Made by a program: the position numbers and the translations under genes. This document shows, piece by piece, positions 51,706 to 63,913 of a DNA stretch of 64,000 nucleotides (positions are counted from its first letter, which is position 1; the number at the start of each line of letters is the position of its first letter). The DNA is taken from positions 310,001-374,000 of the forward strand of contig CASHTG010000016.1 of assembly GCA_949357655.1 (NCBI GenBank), written 5' to 3'. Under the pieces are notes generated by a model. That model was not told the DNA's origin and did not search any database. It saw only the letters and a list, made by a program, of their open reading frames with translations. The DNA comes from Parascedosporium putredinis (Eukaryota > Ascomycota > Sordariomycetes > Microascales > Microascaceae).

Positions 51706-52580
51706 ATGGACCCTCCCCCTCCTCCTCACCATCCGCTTCTCCGCCTCCCACCCCGACCTCCCCCTCGACATCCCCTCCCCCTCCACAACCCCCTCGCCGC
51801 CCTCAAGCTCCTCATCCGTGCCGCCCTCCCCGCCCTCACCCGCCGCCGCCTCCGCTTCATCCACCAGGGCCGCATCCTCTCTCCGGACGATGCCTCCCTC
51901 GCCGCCGTCCTCGACCCCGCGGCAAGGGAAAAGCCCCGCTCGCCGAACGCCTCTTTCTCAACTGCTCCATTGGCGACGTCCTCCCTCGCGCGGACCTAGA
52001 CGAGGAGGAGCGCGTGGCGAAGCTACCCCCAGCGATGCCCCTCCCATCCTTCTTCTTCTTCCTCTTCGTCTGCCGCGGCCGCCGGTTCCTCTACCACGGG
52101 AAGCCGAAGAACTCGCGGAACGCCCGGCGCACATCAGACAGAGACAACCAGGCGGAGACGGGGCTTCGACCGACTCCTCGACGCCGGCTTCTCCGCCGCC
52201 GAAGTAAACCAGCTCAGGCTCCAGTTCCGCTCCATCCACGAGGCCCGGCACACCCCGATACCATGCCCGGCCCCGACGTCCTCCAAGACCTCGAAGACGC
52301 CTGGATCGACGACAACGGCGCCGGTGGTGCCGGCGGGGCTGCCGACGACGCGGCGGGCGACGAGGCCGGCGCAGGCGCGGGCGGAACGGCCATTGGCGAC
52401 CTGCTCGACGTGTTTATCCAGGGCATTGTCGTTGGCTTCTTCTTACCTCTTGCTAGCATGACGTGGCTCCTGAGAGAGGAGGGCATGTGGTCCAAGAGAC
52501 GCCAGGTCGCTGTTCTCTTTGGCGTCATGGTTAGTGTTATTATCGGGCTCTTTAAAGCCATTACGGGCGATGTCGATTAA
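51706..52580 (+). CDS. dsc3: DSC E3 ubiquitin ligase complex subunit 3 (DUF2407)
   Basis: Dsc3 is a membrane subunit of the Golgi/endosomal DSC ubiquitin-ligase complex, which releases the sterol-regulatory factor SREBP in fission yeast and Aspergillus and degrades orphan membrane proteins. The N-terminal ubiquitin-like domain reads LLLTIRFSASHPDLPLDIPS, then LAALKLLIRAALPALTRRRLRFIHQGRILSPDD. A short ERLFLNCSIGDV strand, a low-complexity linker and the C-terminal DUF2407 helix region (GFDRLLDAGFSAAEVNQL, RLQFRSIHEARH, VLQDLEDAWID) follow. Two membrane segments close the protein: LDVFIQGIVVGFFLPLASMTWLL and VAVLFGVMVSVIIGLFKAI. The start is the ATG at 51706 (ccaccATGg). Frames must be changed near 51,715, in the C5 run 51789-51793, in the GGG at 51926-51928 and in the linker; two of these clearly need one added base. 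Confidence 0.85.
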
Positions 52581-52990
52581 GCCGTCTTCTCGCATTATTT
52601 TTGGGGGAATTCTTTTAGGATATTCATTCTTCGTTGGAAGGGCCGACGATCAGACGATTGTTGTAGGACTATAGAGGGCGGTTGGCTTGACTTTATGAGT
52701 GTAGTAAAGGTCCGCTACACCTTTTTTTAATTTTTGTACGATTTACGGGCAAGGAAATAACATCATGATGGGACTTCATAAATATACCACAAAGGAAACC
52801 GGTGTTTTCAATCATAATTATCGCATAATCTTTTTTTTTCCCTCATGAACTTTGCCAACAACGTACGTCCCTGGCTGTTGTCCCTTCTCCTCCAGCGCTC
52901 GCTTGATTCAATTAATTTGCCCAAAACGGCGTCGACCCGATGCACATATGTCTTGGTGTTTTGAGACCCACCAAATAACGAACAAAAAGA
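52581..52990. other. 3' region of dsc3 and upstream flank of the tRNA gene
   Basis: This AT-rich stretch has T-runs at about 52,723 and 52,831. No gene was seen. It forms the left half of the convergent interval between dsc3 and MTR4. Confidence 0.5.
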
Positions 52991-53071
52991 GGCAAGGTGC
53001 CAGAGTGGTTAATGGGTGTGACTAGAAATCACATGGCTTCGGCCGCATAGGTTCAAATCCTGTCCTTGTCG
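52991..53071 (+). tRNA. tRNA-Ser (anticodon AGA)
   Basis: The acceptor stem ggcaagg pairs fully with ccttgtc (one G-U), with discriminator g at 53071. An A-box-like tgccagagtgg and a B-box ggttcaaatcc are present. The anticodon stem tgtga/tcaca encloses the loop ctagaaa, giving anticodon AGA (Ser, UCU codon). The long variable arm (tggcttcggccgcat) is diagnostic of the serine class. There is no intron. It lies in the convergent interval between dsc3 and MTR4. Confidence 0.95.
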
Positions 53072-53511
53072 AAAATCTTCTTTTTTTCTTCGCTTATCCC
53101 ATAAACCTCACCCCCACGAAATGTATTAACGAATGCTACGTACGCGCATCTCCCTTCTTTTATTTTTTTATTTTTTACACTTAGATAAAAATGGCATACA
53201 CGAGGTCAGTTCCGCATCAAAGTGAAAATGTAAAAAAAAAATCGTCATGAAAAAGGTATCACGAATAAACTCCCTCGGGTGCCAATCGAGTCCATGCATG
53301 TTCCCATAGTCCCTTCTCCGAAATCTTCCACACCTGGCATCCTTCTTTTTTGGTCCTTCACTCTTCGTCTTATGATGCTTCGCCCTAAAGGCAAGCTGCG
53401 TTTTATACACACAAATTCATCCAGGCCGTCCGGCCGATGTAGCCGCATCTTTCCTCCTCGACCGTCATATGCTCTTCTTCACTCTCCCACCTAATCAACT
53501 CCCCCATCGCC
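53072..53511. other. Intergenic region between tRNA-Ser and the MTR4 stop codon
   Basis: AT-rich sequence that holds the pol III terminator and the 3' UTR of MTR4. No gene was seen. Confidence 0.5.
53081..53087 (+). terminator. RNA polymerase III terminator of tRNA-Ser
   Basis: A run of seven T residues lies ten bases after the tRNA 3' end, the expected pol III stop signal. Confidence 0.85.
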
Positions 53512-56500
53512 TTACAGGTACAAGCTCTGGGCCGCGACAATGTCACGTCGGATCTTGTTCAAACTCTCCTCAAACTTGGCCGTGAGCTCCTCGCTACCCA
53601 TCACCTTTCCAGCCTGGGCCATTTGTCGCAGAAGCTCTTCGAGCCGTCGGAAGTGCCTGATAATGGAGCCTTCGTAGACATCCGCCATTTTACTGTGTTA
53701 AGGGAAAGGTAGAGTACCACGTTAGCAATGTTCTCAAGTAGCATAGAGTCATAAGGAAGAGAGATTAAAAAAAAAAAAAAAAAAAGACTTACCAAATTTC
53801 AACAAAGGGCTTGCCCTGCGCCCAAGCATAGACCAGGTCCATGAGCTGCCACTTGAGTTTCTCCACGTACGCATCCTCGTCCACGTCCAGCTTGCTCTCC
53901 TGGCTCACACGCGCAACGATGCGCGCCTTGGCCACCACCTCGCGGTACGGCTTGGCCAGCGCCTCCTTGAGCGCCGGCGCGTTGACCTTTTCGTCAAAGA
54001 CGAAGCAGCTCAGCACCGACGCGCACATCTCGGGCGTCATCTCGTTGAAGAAGCGCTCAAACAGGAGCTCCGAGAGGAGAAGCTCGTGGCCTTCGGTAGA
54101 CGAGATCTCGCACGCCACCCGCGCCTTGAGCTGCACCACCTCAGCCTCGTTGATGAAGCCCAGGCGGCGGAGCACCCGCTTACGCGACTTGAGCTCGTCC
54201 ATCTGCACAATGTTGTGCGCCTTGGCAATGGCCGCCTTGGTCTCCTTGACCTTTTCCGAGAGCTTGAGCTTCTGCCGGTACAGCTCCCACAGCCGCGGCA
54301 GCTCGGGGAGCCGTGCAGCGGGTTCGACAGGAGTCGCGCCTCGAGCACCTCGATCTTGCGAAGAAGCTGCTTGAAGCTGTCGTCCGTGATGCCCATGTTC
54401 TCCAGCGGGTCGAGGATGGGCACGCCGTCGGGGAACCGCCTCTGAACCTCGTTGAGCGCCTTGCGGAGGTTCGCCCTCTCGCTCGGCGAGTCAATGTTCT
54501 TGGGAACAAAGAGCCGGATCTGGCTAAAAGACTGGATGCACGTGAGGAGACACGGTATCCGCTCGAATCGCGTCTTCTCGCCGGGGCGTTCCGGCAAAAC
54601 GTTCTTGGGCAGCGCCAGGTCTCCGCTGGGAAAGGCAAAGTTGGTATCGGTATCGGCCGGCACGTTGACGAGGATGTCGAGAAGCTTCGACTGCTGGGCG
54701 GGATAGTCGTCTTCCGTGTTCTTGCTGCGATGACGATCGGTGGAACGGACGATAATGCCCCACCCGTAGTCGCGCGTCTCGAGGATGTCGCCCTCGTCGC
54801 CGGTGAATCGGGGATCGTATACCCGTACGATGCGGCCCGGCTGCAGGAACTCGGCGCAGTTGGCGGGGTGCTGGATGACCCAGCGCATGTCTTGCGTATA
54901 CGAGTTGATCTGCTTGCGCAGGTTGTAGTACTCCTTCATGCTCGACTCGTCCGGGATCAGCAGGCCGTCCCGGTCCACCTGCAGCGAGACGAGCTGCCTC
55001 TCCAAGGTAGGGACGCTCGCCGCATTTTGGAACTGGAAGAAGCAGCGCTCCAGCATATACTCGGGGAGACGGCCTCAATACGGAGGAGGTTCAGCACCAT
55101 GTTGTAGCCGAGGTAAAGGCCGAGTTGAGCCGCTCCTGCTCGCCCACGACAATCTCCCTGGCGACCTCGGGCTCCATGGACTCGTCAATCATCATGATGA
55201 CGATACCTCGCGCGTCGAGACCGCGACGACCGGCACGACCCGACATTTGCACGTATTCACCGGGTGTGAGCGGGCGCCTCTTAATGCCGTCCCACTTGGT
55301 GACTTGCGTAAACACGACCGTCTTCGCAGGCATGTTGAGTCCGATGGAAAAGGTCTCGGTGGCAAAGAGAACCTTGACGAGGGATTCCTGGAACAGGATC
55401 TCAATCGTCTCCTTGAGGATGGGGAGCAGGCCCGAGTGATGCACGCCGATGCCGCGCTCCAAAAGCGGGAGCAGGTTGGCGATCTGGGGAGGTCGCGGTC
55501 GGCCTCGGCCAAGCTCTGGACGGCGTTGGAGAAGACGCGCTGGACCATCTTCTTCTCGGAATCGTTGTTGAAACAAATGTTGGAAATGGAAAGCGCCAGG
55601 TTTTCGCATTCGCGTTTGCTAAAGCTGAAGACGATGACCGGGTCAAACTTTTGCGGATAATCATCTTGATGACCTTGCTAATGTCAGATTTGGAGTCGGC
55701 CACCTCGTTGCGGCCGCCCTTCTTGCCCTTGCCCTTGCCCTTGGCGCCGGGCCGCTCCTCCGAGTCCTTCTTCTTCTGCTCCACGAGGGCCATGGCCTTG
55801 TTGAAGTTTTGCTCCTTGAAGTTCCTCTTCTCGTCGACAACGAGATAGATGCCGTCGTGGCCGGCGGGGAAAAGTAGTTTTGCAGCGGCGTCGGTCGGAA
55901 GTCGGTGTACACGACGTGGCACGCCTGGTGGTGAATCTTGGCGATCCACTCGGCGAACTGGAAAGCGTTGGGGATGGTGGCGGAGAGAAAAACGTAGCGG
56001 ACCTTGTCCGGGAGCAGGATAATGGTCTCCTCCCACACCACGCCTCTCGTCTTCTCGCGGAGGTAGTGCACCTCGTCGAACACGACCCAGGCCACCTCGC
56101 GCATAATCTCGGAGCCCCGGTACAGCATAGAGCGCAGAATCTCCGTCGTCATGACGAGGCACGACGCCGTAGGGTTGATGGTGATGTCGCCCGTCATCAG
56201 GCCCACGTCGCCAAAGACGGCGTCGAAGTCGCGGTACTTTTGGTTGCTCAGCGCCTTGATCGGGCTCGTGTAGATGACGCGCTGGTTCCGCTTCAGGCAC
56301 TGCGCGATGGCGTACTCGGCCACCACCGTCTTGCCGGCCGACGTGTGCGCCGACACCAAGACGCTCTCGTCCCGCTCGATCGACGCCACCGCCAGGCTCT
56401 GGAACGGGTCCAGCTTGAAGCCAAACGTCCGCGCCGGCTCCGCGGGCGGCCTGTGCTCGGACAAGGGCACGTATTCGTAGTCGAGATCGGGCGGCAGGGC

Positions 56501-56864
56501 GACCTGGTGCTGGATGTTGTGGGACAGCACCAGCGACGACTCGCCCTCGCCGCCCTCGTCCATCACGAGGGACGGCGCCCCCGCCACCTCGCGCGAGGCG
56601 GCCGTCTCAAACGTGTCCGTCAGCACCGGCTTCTCCCTTGCGTCTTGAGTCGCTTCTCGTCGTGCTCGTCCGACGCTGGCGTGCTATCGCTGTCTTCTTT
56701 TTCGGCGGGCTGCCTCGTTCGTCGGGCTTCTTCTGGGTGGTGGTGCCGTTCTTGATGGCGTCGGCCTTTCGCTTCTTGCTCTGCGCGGCGATGGCTAGGT
56801 CGACGGATTCGGATTCGCTGTCCGACTGAGGCTGGGCCTCAAAAACGTCGAAGAGGTCATCCAT
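53512..56864 (-). CDS. MTR4: ATP-dependent RNA helicase MTR4 (Ski2-like, nuclear exosome/TRAMP)
   Basis: Mtr4 is the DExH-box RNA helicase that feeds structured RNAs to the nuclear exosome and is part of the TRAMP complex; it is essential in yeast. The start ATG at 56864 opens MDDLFDVFEAQPQSDSESES. Helicase motifs in order are SAHTSAGKTVVAEYAIAQ (Walker A), TSPIKALSNQKYRDF, DEVHYLREKTRGVVWEE (DExH), FLSATIPNAFQFAEWI, GVHHSGLLPILKE, LFATETFSIGLNMPAKTVVF and VQMSGRAGRRGLDARGIVIMMID (motif VI). The arch/KOW insertion (about 54,950-54,550) and the DSHCT helical region follow. The stop codon comes after AAQSLYL, the usual family end. One intron (53693-53792) joins FVEIC to KMADVYEGSI. Frameshifts at 56635-56637, 55870-55873, 55649-55652 and 55115-55117 are each cured by one added base, as expected for sequence error in an essential gene. 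Confidence 0.95.
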
Positions 56865-57932
56865 CTGGGGCGAAAATGACAAACAGATGGGATGGGGAAT
56901 TCGTCGTGGTGACGTAGGAATTATTTTGTTCTCCCTTTTTTTCGTTTCCCTTTTCATCAAAGGCCAAAGGAATAAAAAAATAAAAAAGTTGGATGAAGCT
57001 CGCTTGGGAAGGCGCTAGGTGGGACGGAGTGGGCGGGCAGAACTTTCAAATTCAACGCAGAGAGTGGCTAACTAGGAAGGCGGTGGGCAACTACGGAGTT
57101 TATGCGAACATTTGCCAGGCTTTCAAGGCAAGGAGCATTGTTGGATTGCACCACAAAATCATCATCACGATCTTGGAATGGCTCTAATTGGAGTCGAGGA
57201 TATCGCTTAATAACGAAAAGGGGAGGCAAATAAAAACCAAGATTGATTCTTGTTACCGAGGCGAAGCCACTTGTACATTTGCTAAAGGTTCAAGTCGCTC
57301 CCGGGAATTTTAAGAACGAAGGAGTATTCCCAGGTCTCTGCAGTTCATGCAAGTGAAAAACCCACCCTAGAATTCAAAGACGGAAAAGATATAACAATTG
57401 TCTCCGGAATGTTAAACTCAATTGTCCTCGAAACTGTCAGAACTTCTTAAGAAGCGAAGGGTGAGAAGCAACCTCTTCGTAAACACAAATAGAGGGACTC
57501 AAGATACACGTAAACTCTACTTGCCACTAGCGACGAGTCCTTTGATATTGTCATTTAACGGCTCTCGACCGTCATCGGAACAAGCCAACACCTTGATAGT
57601 CGCCGCCTCCAGGACCAACTTCTATCCCTTACACGTCACACAAGAATCACGTTCCACTCAATTACTTCACTCAAACGAGCTTTTGTGCAATAAACCTCTT
57701 CTTAAATTGTAAATACTAGTGCTCTCTGCTTTTGTCACTATCCAACCCCTCCCATCAAGTGTTCAAGCCAACGTGGGATATCTACACGCAACACATGATA
57801 TAAAAAAATCCAAAAAAGTAAAAAATAAAAAGAATATAATAATACAAAGGGAAAATAAAGATTATGTCAAGAATGTAAAAATGGTTGTGTTTTGCTGCTC
57901 TCTCTCTCCTCCCCATCTCTCTCACTCCAGCT
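56865..57932. other. Promoter region of MTR4 and 3' region of the GPI-type gene
   Basis: About 1.1 kb between two minus-strand genes. AT-rich sequence with an A-rich tract (57,800-57,850) lies just downstream of the GPI-type gene. No supportable gene was seen. Confidence 0.5.
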
Positions 57933-60291
57933 TTACAGCACAAGTGCCAAAGCCGCAAGCGAAAGCGCCAATAGGCTTCCGCGGAGCTGAGTCGATCCCG
58001 CAATCTGCAAAGGCGTCGAGGCAGCAGCGCCAGCATTGACGGCGCTAGGACCCGCACCCGCAACGTTGGTAGTGATGGTCGAGAGGCCAATAGGAGGAGC
58101 ATCGGCGTCGGAGCCACCGGCGGCAGCCTCCGCGACGAGCGCCGCGCTCGGGACGGAACCAGGCACGACGCTCGCGGTACCTAGGCCGAGAGGCGGGGAA
58201 CCAGCCGAGTCGCCGCCCACGGCCGCGGCATTGCCGGGCGTGGGAGCGGCACCGGAGGAGATGGTCAGGGTGGCGAGGCCGAGAGGCGCGGATTCGAGAA
58301 CAGCACCGGCACCACCAGTAGCGGCCTCGGACGACGCCGAGTCGCTAGCGCTACCAGAGGCACTAGCGTCATCGGCGCTGGCGGCGGCGGTCGTGGTGGT
58401 GGCAGCGGAGCTGGCGCCAGCGGGATCCCGGGTGATGAACCCGAAGCCGGGGGTAGGGAGGGGATCCCTAGTGAGGGTACCGAAACCCACAGGAGGCGCC
58501 TCGGAGACGGTGAAGGCGGCAGTAGGGTCCACGGTCACAGTGGCAGTGGCGGTCTCCTGGACGACTTCGGTCCCCGAGGCGACGGGAATCTCACGCGTGT
58601 TGGTGACGGAGGTGGGCACGAGGGAGTGGCGTCGGTGACGCGGCCGAAGCAGGCGGCGGAGCGGGTGGCGGCGGGCGGGCAGACGGTGGCCTCGTAGGTA
58701 ACGGTAGAGCGAAGCTCAGCGGGGCATACGACGGCGGCGGTGGCGCAGGCCACGGCGGTGAGCTGGGCAACGACGCCCTCGGTGCGCTTAGCGAGGACGA
58801 CGGGGGTAGGCACGGTCTCGGTCCTCTGGACGGTTCTCGTGATGTGGATGGTGGTGACGGGATCAACGACCACCACATCCGGCGGCAGGGACACGCCGGG
58901 AGCCACGGCCGAGGCAATGGCCGAAGCTGGGTCGGACACGAGAGCGCCGTCCGAGGAGGAGGCGGGGGCGGCGGGGGCGACGGCGCACGAGCTCGCGGTG
59001 GGCAAGGGGTGACGCGGACGGCGGGCTGCTGGCCCAGAGGCACGAGGCAGGCGGTGGGGATGGGAAGAGCAAAGAGGGTGGTGGTGACGGTGGGCTCGAT
59101 GCCGAAGAACTCGTCGGCAAAGGAGGCGCCGATGCGGGCAAAAGCACCGACGTTGACATTGAGCTCGGCGCCGGCCTCGAGAGCGCACGAGTTGGAGGGG
59201 CGAGGTTGCCGTTGAATTCGAAGACGTTGATGAAGGCGCCAACCTCGGCACCGGCACCGATGACGGGAAGGTCAATGAGGGGATGTCGATGTCGCCGACG
59301 ACGGGGAGAGAGACGCCTTGGTCCGTTCCGGCAGCGAGACCCAGGAAGCGCGGAGCTGAAGGGCGATCTTGATCTCGGCGGCGCTGGTATCGCGGTTGAT
59401 GGTGATGGGGAGGACCTTGGAGACGACGCCAGTGCTACACGTTTAAAATTAGCCATCTGCGCAGCCAAGCATCACAAGACATGTGGGACGACAAAGAAAA
59501 AGAAAACAAAAGATAGAAGGTGGCAGGCATGCGTTGATGGGAACTTACAAATCCTCAGAGTGAAGCCCCTCCTCGGTGATGTCAATCTCGAAGAAGGAGC
59601 CATCGGGGATCTTAAAGTAGAATCCACCGCTCATGTCCACCTCGCCCGAAAGCTCGAACTGGAGGACGAGGTCGACGAAGAGGCCCGCCTTGAAGCCGGG
59701 GAGGGCAATGTTGGCAACGCCGGGGGCAGCTTGAAGAAGGGGATCTCAAAGTTGGTCTCGGCGGAGACGACGACATCGAGCTCGACAAGGGCCTCGACAC
59801 CAGTGAGGTCGATGCGGAACTTGGGGTTGACAATGTCGGTCAGGTCCGAGGGAAAGGTAGCGTCAACGCTACCCTTGGAACAGCAATTCCTGCAGACAAC
59901 CTCGATAGAGGGACCGGGGAAGAGAGTGATGTCGGAGCTAGATAAGAAGCAACACAGATTAACAAACATAGCTCTGTTATAACGCAGCTCACCCTCTCAC
60001 TTGTTTGATCAAGCAAAAGGTGGGACAAGTCATCAGTTTGTACATACCTGTTGAACAGTGGCTCGTTCTCGAGGGTCTGCTCGAAGCTGATAGACCGGGT
60101 ATCAGTCCTCGCCACAAGCCCATTGCGCCTCACCATAGGCGCACCCGGCTCCCTCGAGACGAGCGGTCCACTGCGCACAACCTTGGCCCCAGCACCGTAC
60201 ATCTTTCCGTCCGGACGAGGAGCGGAAGGGCTGGCAAGAGCCAGCGGCGCGATCAAGCACGCCGCGAAGAGTGAAGCCCAGCGCGTCATGG
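57933..60291 (-). CDS. Secreted, probably GPI-anchored cell-surface protein with Gly/Pro/Thr repeats
   Basis: The start ATG at 60291 opens MTRWASLFAACLIAPLALASPSAPRP, a clear signal peptide. After an intron (59938-60047) comes a Cys-containing, beta-rich domain: SSDITLFPGPSIEVVCRNCCSKGSVDATF, then FEIPFFKLPP, KIPDGSFFEIDITEEGLHSED. After a second intron (59435-59548) it continues TGVVSKVLPITIN and GAEVGAFINVFEFNGNL, SCALEAGAELNVNVGAFARIGASF. A middle part has Cys spaced in CATAAVVCPAEL and VCPPAATRSAACFGRV. The C-terminal third (58,520-57,990) is Ala/Ser/Gly/Thr-rich with repeated PP[LIV]G[LF]xT motifs, and the last residues (GSLLALSLAALALVL) are a hydrophobic GPI-attachment-type tail. The layout suggests a cell-wall protein; the resemblance to fungal DUF7223-type surface proteins is a weak guess. 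At least three frameshifts (near 59,730, 59,290 and 59,180) must be corrected. Confidence 0.75.
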
Positions 60292-63200
60292 TGTTCTGTG
60301 GAAAGAGAAAGGGAGTAGAAAAGAAAGGGGGCAAAAAGGTGCAAGTCGATCAAGTGGAAAAAGTTGGAAGCAGAAAACTGGTCAGGACCGGCCCTGGTAG
60401 GTAGAATGGAATGATCAAAAGGGTGAGAGAGAAGGGAAGTGAAGAAAGAAAGTGACTTGGTGATACCAAGATCACAAGAAACGAAAGAAGATATCCTAGA
60501 AACGGTCACCAAAACACGCAGGAAACAAGAAGGGAGTTGGGACGATGGAAACCATCGTCGACCGGGCTGGGCCTTTCACTTATACGACTACTGTTGCTTG
60601 TCACGATAAAGCCCTAGCCAGGCTGGGGAGGGAGACTTGGGGGCCAGGGGTGGTGGGGGAAGGTAGTCTAGACACACGAAAGCCCAAGAATCCGAGAGAA
60701 GGATCTTGCCCTGCATGGCGAAAAAGTGCTGGAGCGAGCACGATGGCATGCTGGCTGCACCACACCCCGCTCATCACCCCCGGCCAGAGACTATCCCAAT
60801 AACACGCTTCGAGTACTACCCTCCTCCCTTCTCGCCTTGAGGGGACGGCTCGTTCAGGGGGGCACAAAGATGGAAAGGGGAAAAAGGAAGAAAAAAGGTT
60901 GAGCACCCTCCGTACCAGCGGGACAGCCATCTCCTACCCTGGTCGGTCGATAGATTTTGGGCATGGGAGAGGGCCCGGCGCCATTGCAACTTGCACATCC
61001 AAGTCCACTTCCACTGCGGCCTTCACCACGCAAAGGACGCTGGTCCGTGACCGAGGGAAAAAGAAATAAGAGTGGCCGGCATGGCCCAATTCATTCCCCT
61101 CTCGTTAATGCCGCGCCTCGAGCACAGGTACCAATCTGCCCAAATAGCGACAGTAAAGCTACTCGCAGGGAAGCGCAAGGATGGGACAAAGGAATGCTCG
61201 TCATCCTGGACGAGAAGATCAAAGGGGAAGGTCAGCCACGTTGCGCGACGATCATCTGAAGGATTCAATCCAGGTACTGCTGGTGGCAGCTTCTGGGAGA
61301 CGGGGGAGAGACGGGGAGAGACGGGGTGCAGCTTGGTTGTCGGAAGAACGTTTTCCATTTTAGGGTTGGCCAATAACAGGGGACGAAACAACGAGCAGGT
61401 TACCTGATTGGGAAAGGGGAAAACGAGAGTCGTGGGAATTGGGGCAGAGGGGGAAGAGTCTGCTGGTGAGACTTCAAGCGGAATGGAATGTAGAGAGAGG
61501 AGGGCGGGGGCAGGCTTTAGCTTAGGCGGGCGAACAAGAGAGCTTGGTAAGACAGCAGAGAACAGGGATCAACTCATTCACTCGCTCGCCAAGGCCAAGG
61601 GGAACGGAGACCAAAAGGCTCGAGATCCTCCAGAGCAGTCCAGAACCTCCAGAGTAATACTTCGTAATACTTGTAGCCACCAACTTGGGGGTTCAGAGCT
61701 AGCAAAGAAATCAATTGATGGCAGAGTGGCAGTGGCATCGAAGCGAAAGACACTCGGCCCAGGGCCAGGCCTCGAGCACTGGTCGAGGTTACATTTGGGG
61801 CAAGTTGTCTGTTCGTGCCCACAGGGGATCGATACACTCCGAGTTTCAGAGCGTGTCCGCGCGCCATGGGGCACGTGCGGGCTGCTGACTGGCGAAACAC
61901 CAACGCCAACTTGAGCACAGCTCCTGCATTTCGAGCTCGAGCCTGTCGACGATGGCAATCGAAAATTGAGCCAACGGCCGAGAGAAAAGAGATGGGAGAA
62001 GAACCCCCAAGGTCCTTGATCGAGCAAAGGTGCAATTTAGGAATGGGCAGGGAAAAAAGCAACGAGGATGGGGTTAAACAACTGGATCTATTGATAACGT
62101 AACGAAGAGAAGAGGGACAGAGAGAGAGAGAGAGAGGAGAGTAAGAAAACGACAAATCCATCTGGATCACATCTCGCACACAGACATCCATGGATCTTGG
62201 CTCCTCCATGGGAAGATCTGGACGTGACCTCGCAAGGTTGATCGCTGAATGAATCCGCGTCTCCAAGGCCTGGTTCGTTGATTTTCGGCTGATCTGCCCA
62301 AGTCAATGCCCGTCATGGTCAGACCACAGAACAGGGCAGAGAACTGTCCCTATACCGAGGTATACCCAGGCTCCAACATTGAAAGGAGCCAGAGAGAGAA
62401 AGTAAACCCAGCAGCGATTCCGATGGCCGGCCTTTGCGCCGTGCCACTTGTTTCAAACCGGGCTCCTTCCGCGAGGAAGAAATTCCCTGTAACCCGCCCG
62501 CTCAACCCGCTGACATCGCGACGATCAACGTCAAACTCGGCGGCCGCCGACCTCGGGGCCTGCGCATTGCATCACCGCTCGTCAAATCATTCTCGACAAC
62601 TAGCCGCACGCAAGCAAGCCTCTTTCAACTCGGTCTCTAATTGTGGTTTCTTGCAGGTGGCTTCTTTTTTTTTTTTTTCCTGGTCTTCGTGCTCTCTCAT
62701 AATACTCTTTAGTAAATAGTAAAAGTGAAGACAAGTACATGTAATTCCTTTGATGAGAGGGTCAAGACCTATTTTTGCCTTGTTCAACTCATAGCGCACT
62801 TTCAAGGGCATGAAGCGGGTGTAAGCCATCTCAATCATCAAAGGGGACGGAGTGTGTCGGCTCGGATCACATCTATGCCTGCCCAGGGGCTCACGTCCTC
62901 ACAGACGGTACAGTCAGCGGCACCGAAGAAAAGCACAGGAATCCTTGTGAAGATCGCTGCTTCGAACTGTAGTAGTCCCGCAAGAGTCCCGACAAGATAA
63001 GCTTCTCTTTGGAATTGACAAAAGGGTTGCAATTTGTGCTCCCAGGCCCCAAAGAAGAAAAGGCTATCAAGGTACAATGACGGCGTGAGATAGTCGGTCA
63101 TTTTGTCATTAGAGCTACTTCGTACGTCCTAGCTTGCGAATACATACACCAGGTCGAGCGAGTCTGCTCTTACGATTGCTGTAGAGATTCGATTCAGTCT

Positions 63201-63913
63201 TCCATTACACTCTCAATCTTGAATTTGTATCTACCATCAAGTCCTAAGCTCTTGATCCTAATACCTCAGCACCTAGGATATAACGGAGAAAGACAACGCA
63301 CAAACGGGCCCAGATACAGATGCACAACGTCAAGTAGGTATAAACAGACATGTAAGCAAGGTTAAACGAGTAGAGACGACTTGTTTTGATCGCCGAAGTC
63401 ATAGCATCGGGCAGCAAAATCTAGTGTAGACAAAACCAACAAGAGCAAAACGGACATGAGTGTGCTAAAGAAACCGACAAAAAGCAATATTAAAGGTTGG
63501 ACGACTCCACGAGGTTCCAAACGAGGGCAGCAGTAGGAGGGGTGGGTGGGGTAGTGGCATCAATCATGGTATTCCCTTTTCGATCTTTCCCAGATCATCG
63601 CAAAAACAAAAGGAGAGGAAAAACAAAATGCGACGCGGGAGAAAATCATGAAAAAGAGACGGCCCCTCAAGAACAGTAAAAGCATGTAAAGCGTTCCCCT
63701 TTGCGCCCCAAACACCTCGTTAACCGGAAAATGCGTTTGATCACGAGCTCCTCCTCTTCTGTTTCCCCCGTCATTGAAGTTCCGTCATCATCCCCAGGGT
63801 CAAGAAGCGAAAGATGGAAGAAAAATAAGGAATGGGAATGAAAAGAAACACCAGAACAAAGAGGTAGAAACAGAAAAAACACAAAAGATAGCAAAGCAAT
63901 GCATCACCTCCAT
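60292..63913. other. Long intergenic region upstream of the GPI-type gene
   Basis: About 3.6 kb with no supportable gene. It contains the promoter of the GPI-type gene, a short G-rich tandem repeat near 61,296-61,324, a GA microsatellite near 62,116-62,140, and a T15 run near 62,665. Downstream of 63,590 the DNA is A-rich and is probably the 3' region of the minus-strand gene that enters at the right edge. Confidence 0.5.
62116..62140. repeat. (AG)n microsatellite
   Basis: An almost pure AG run in intergenic DNA, resembling the one upstream of the TBC-protein gene. No function is evident. Confidence 0.8.

Noticed and set aside
62434..62640. Short plus-strand frame resembling part of a basic protein
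   Set aside because: 68 residues, no domain, and followed by a T-run; chance cannot be excluded.
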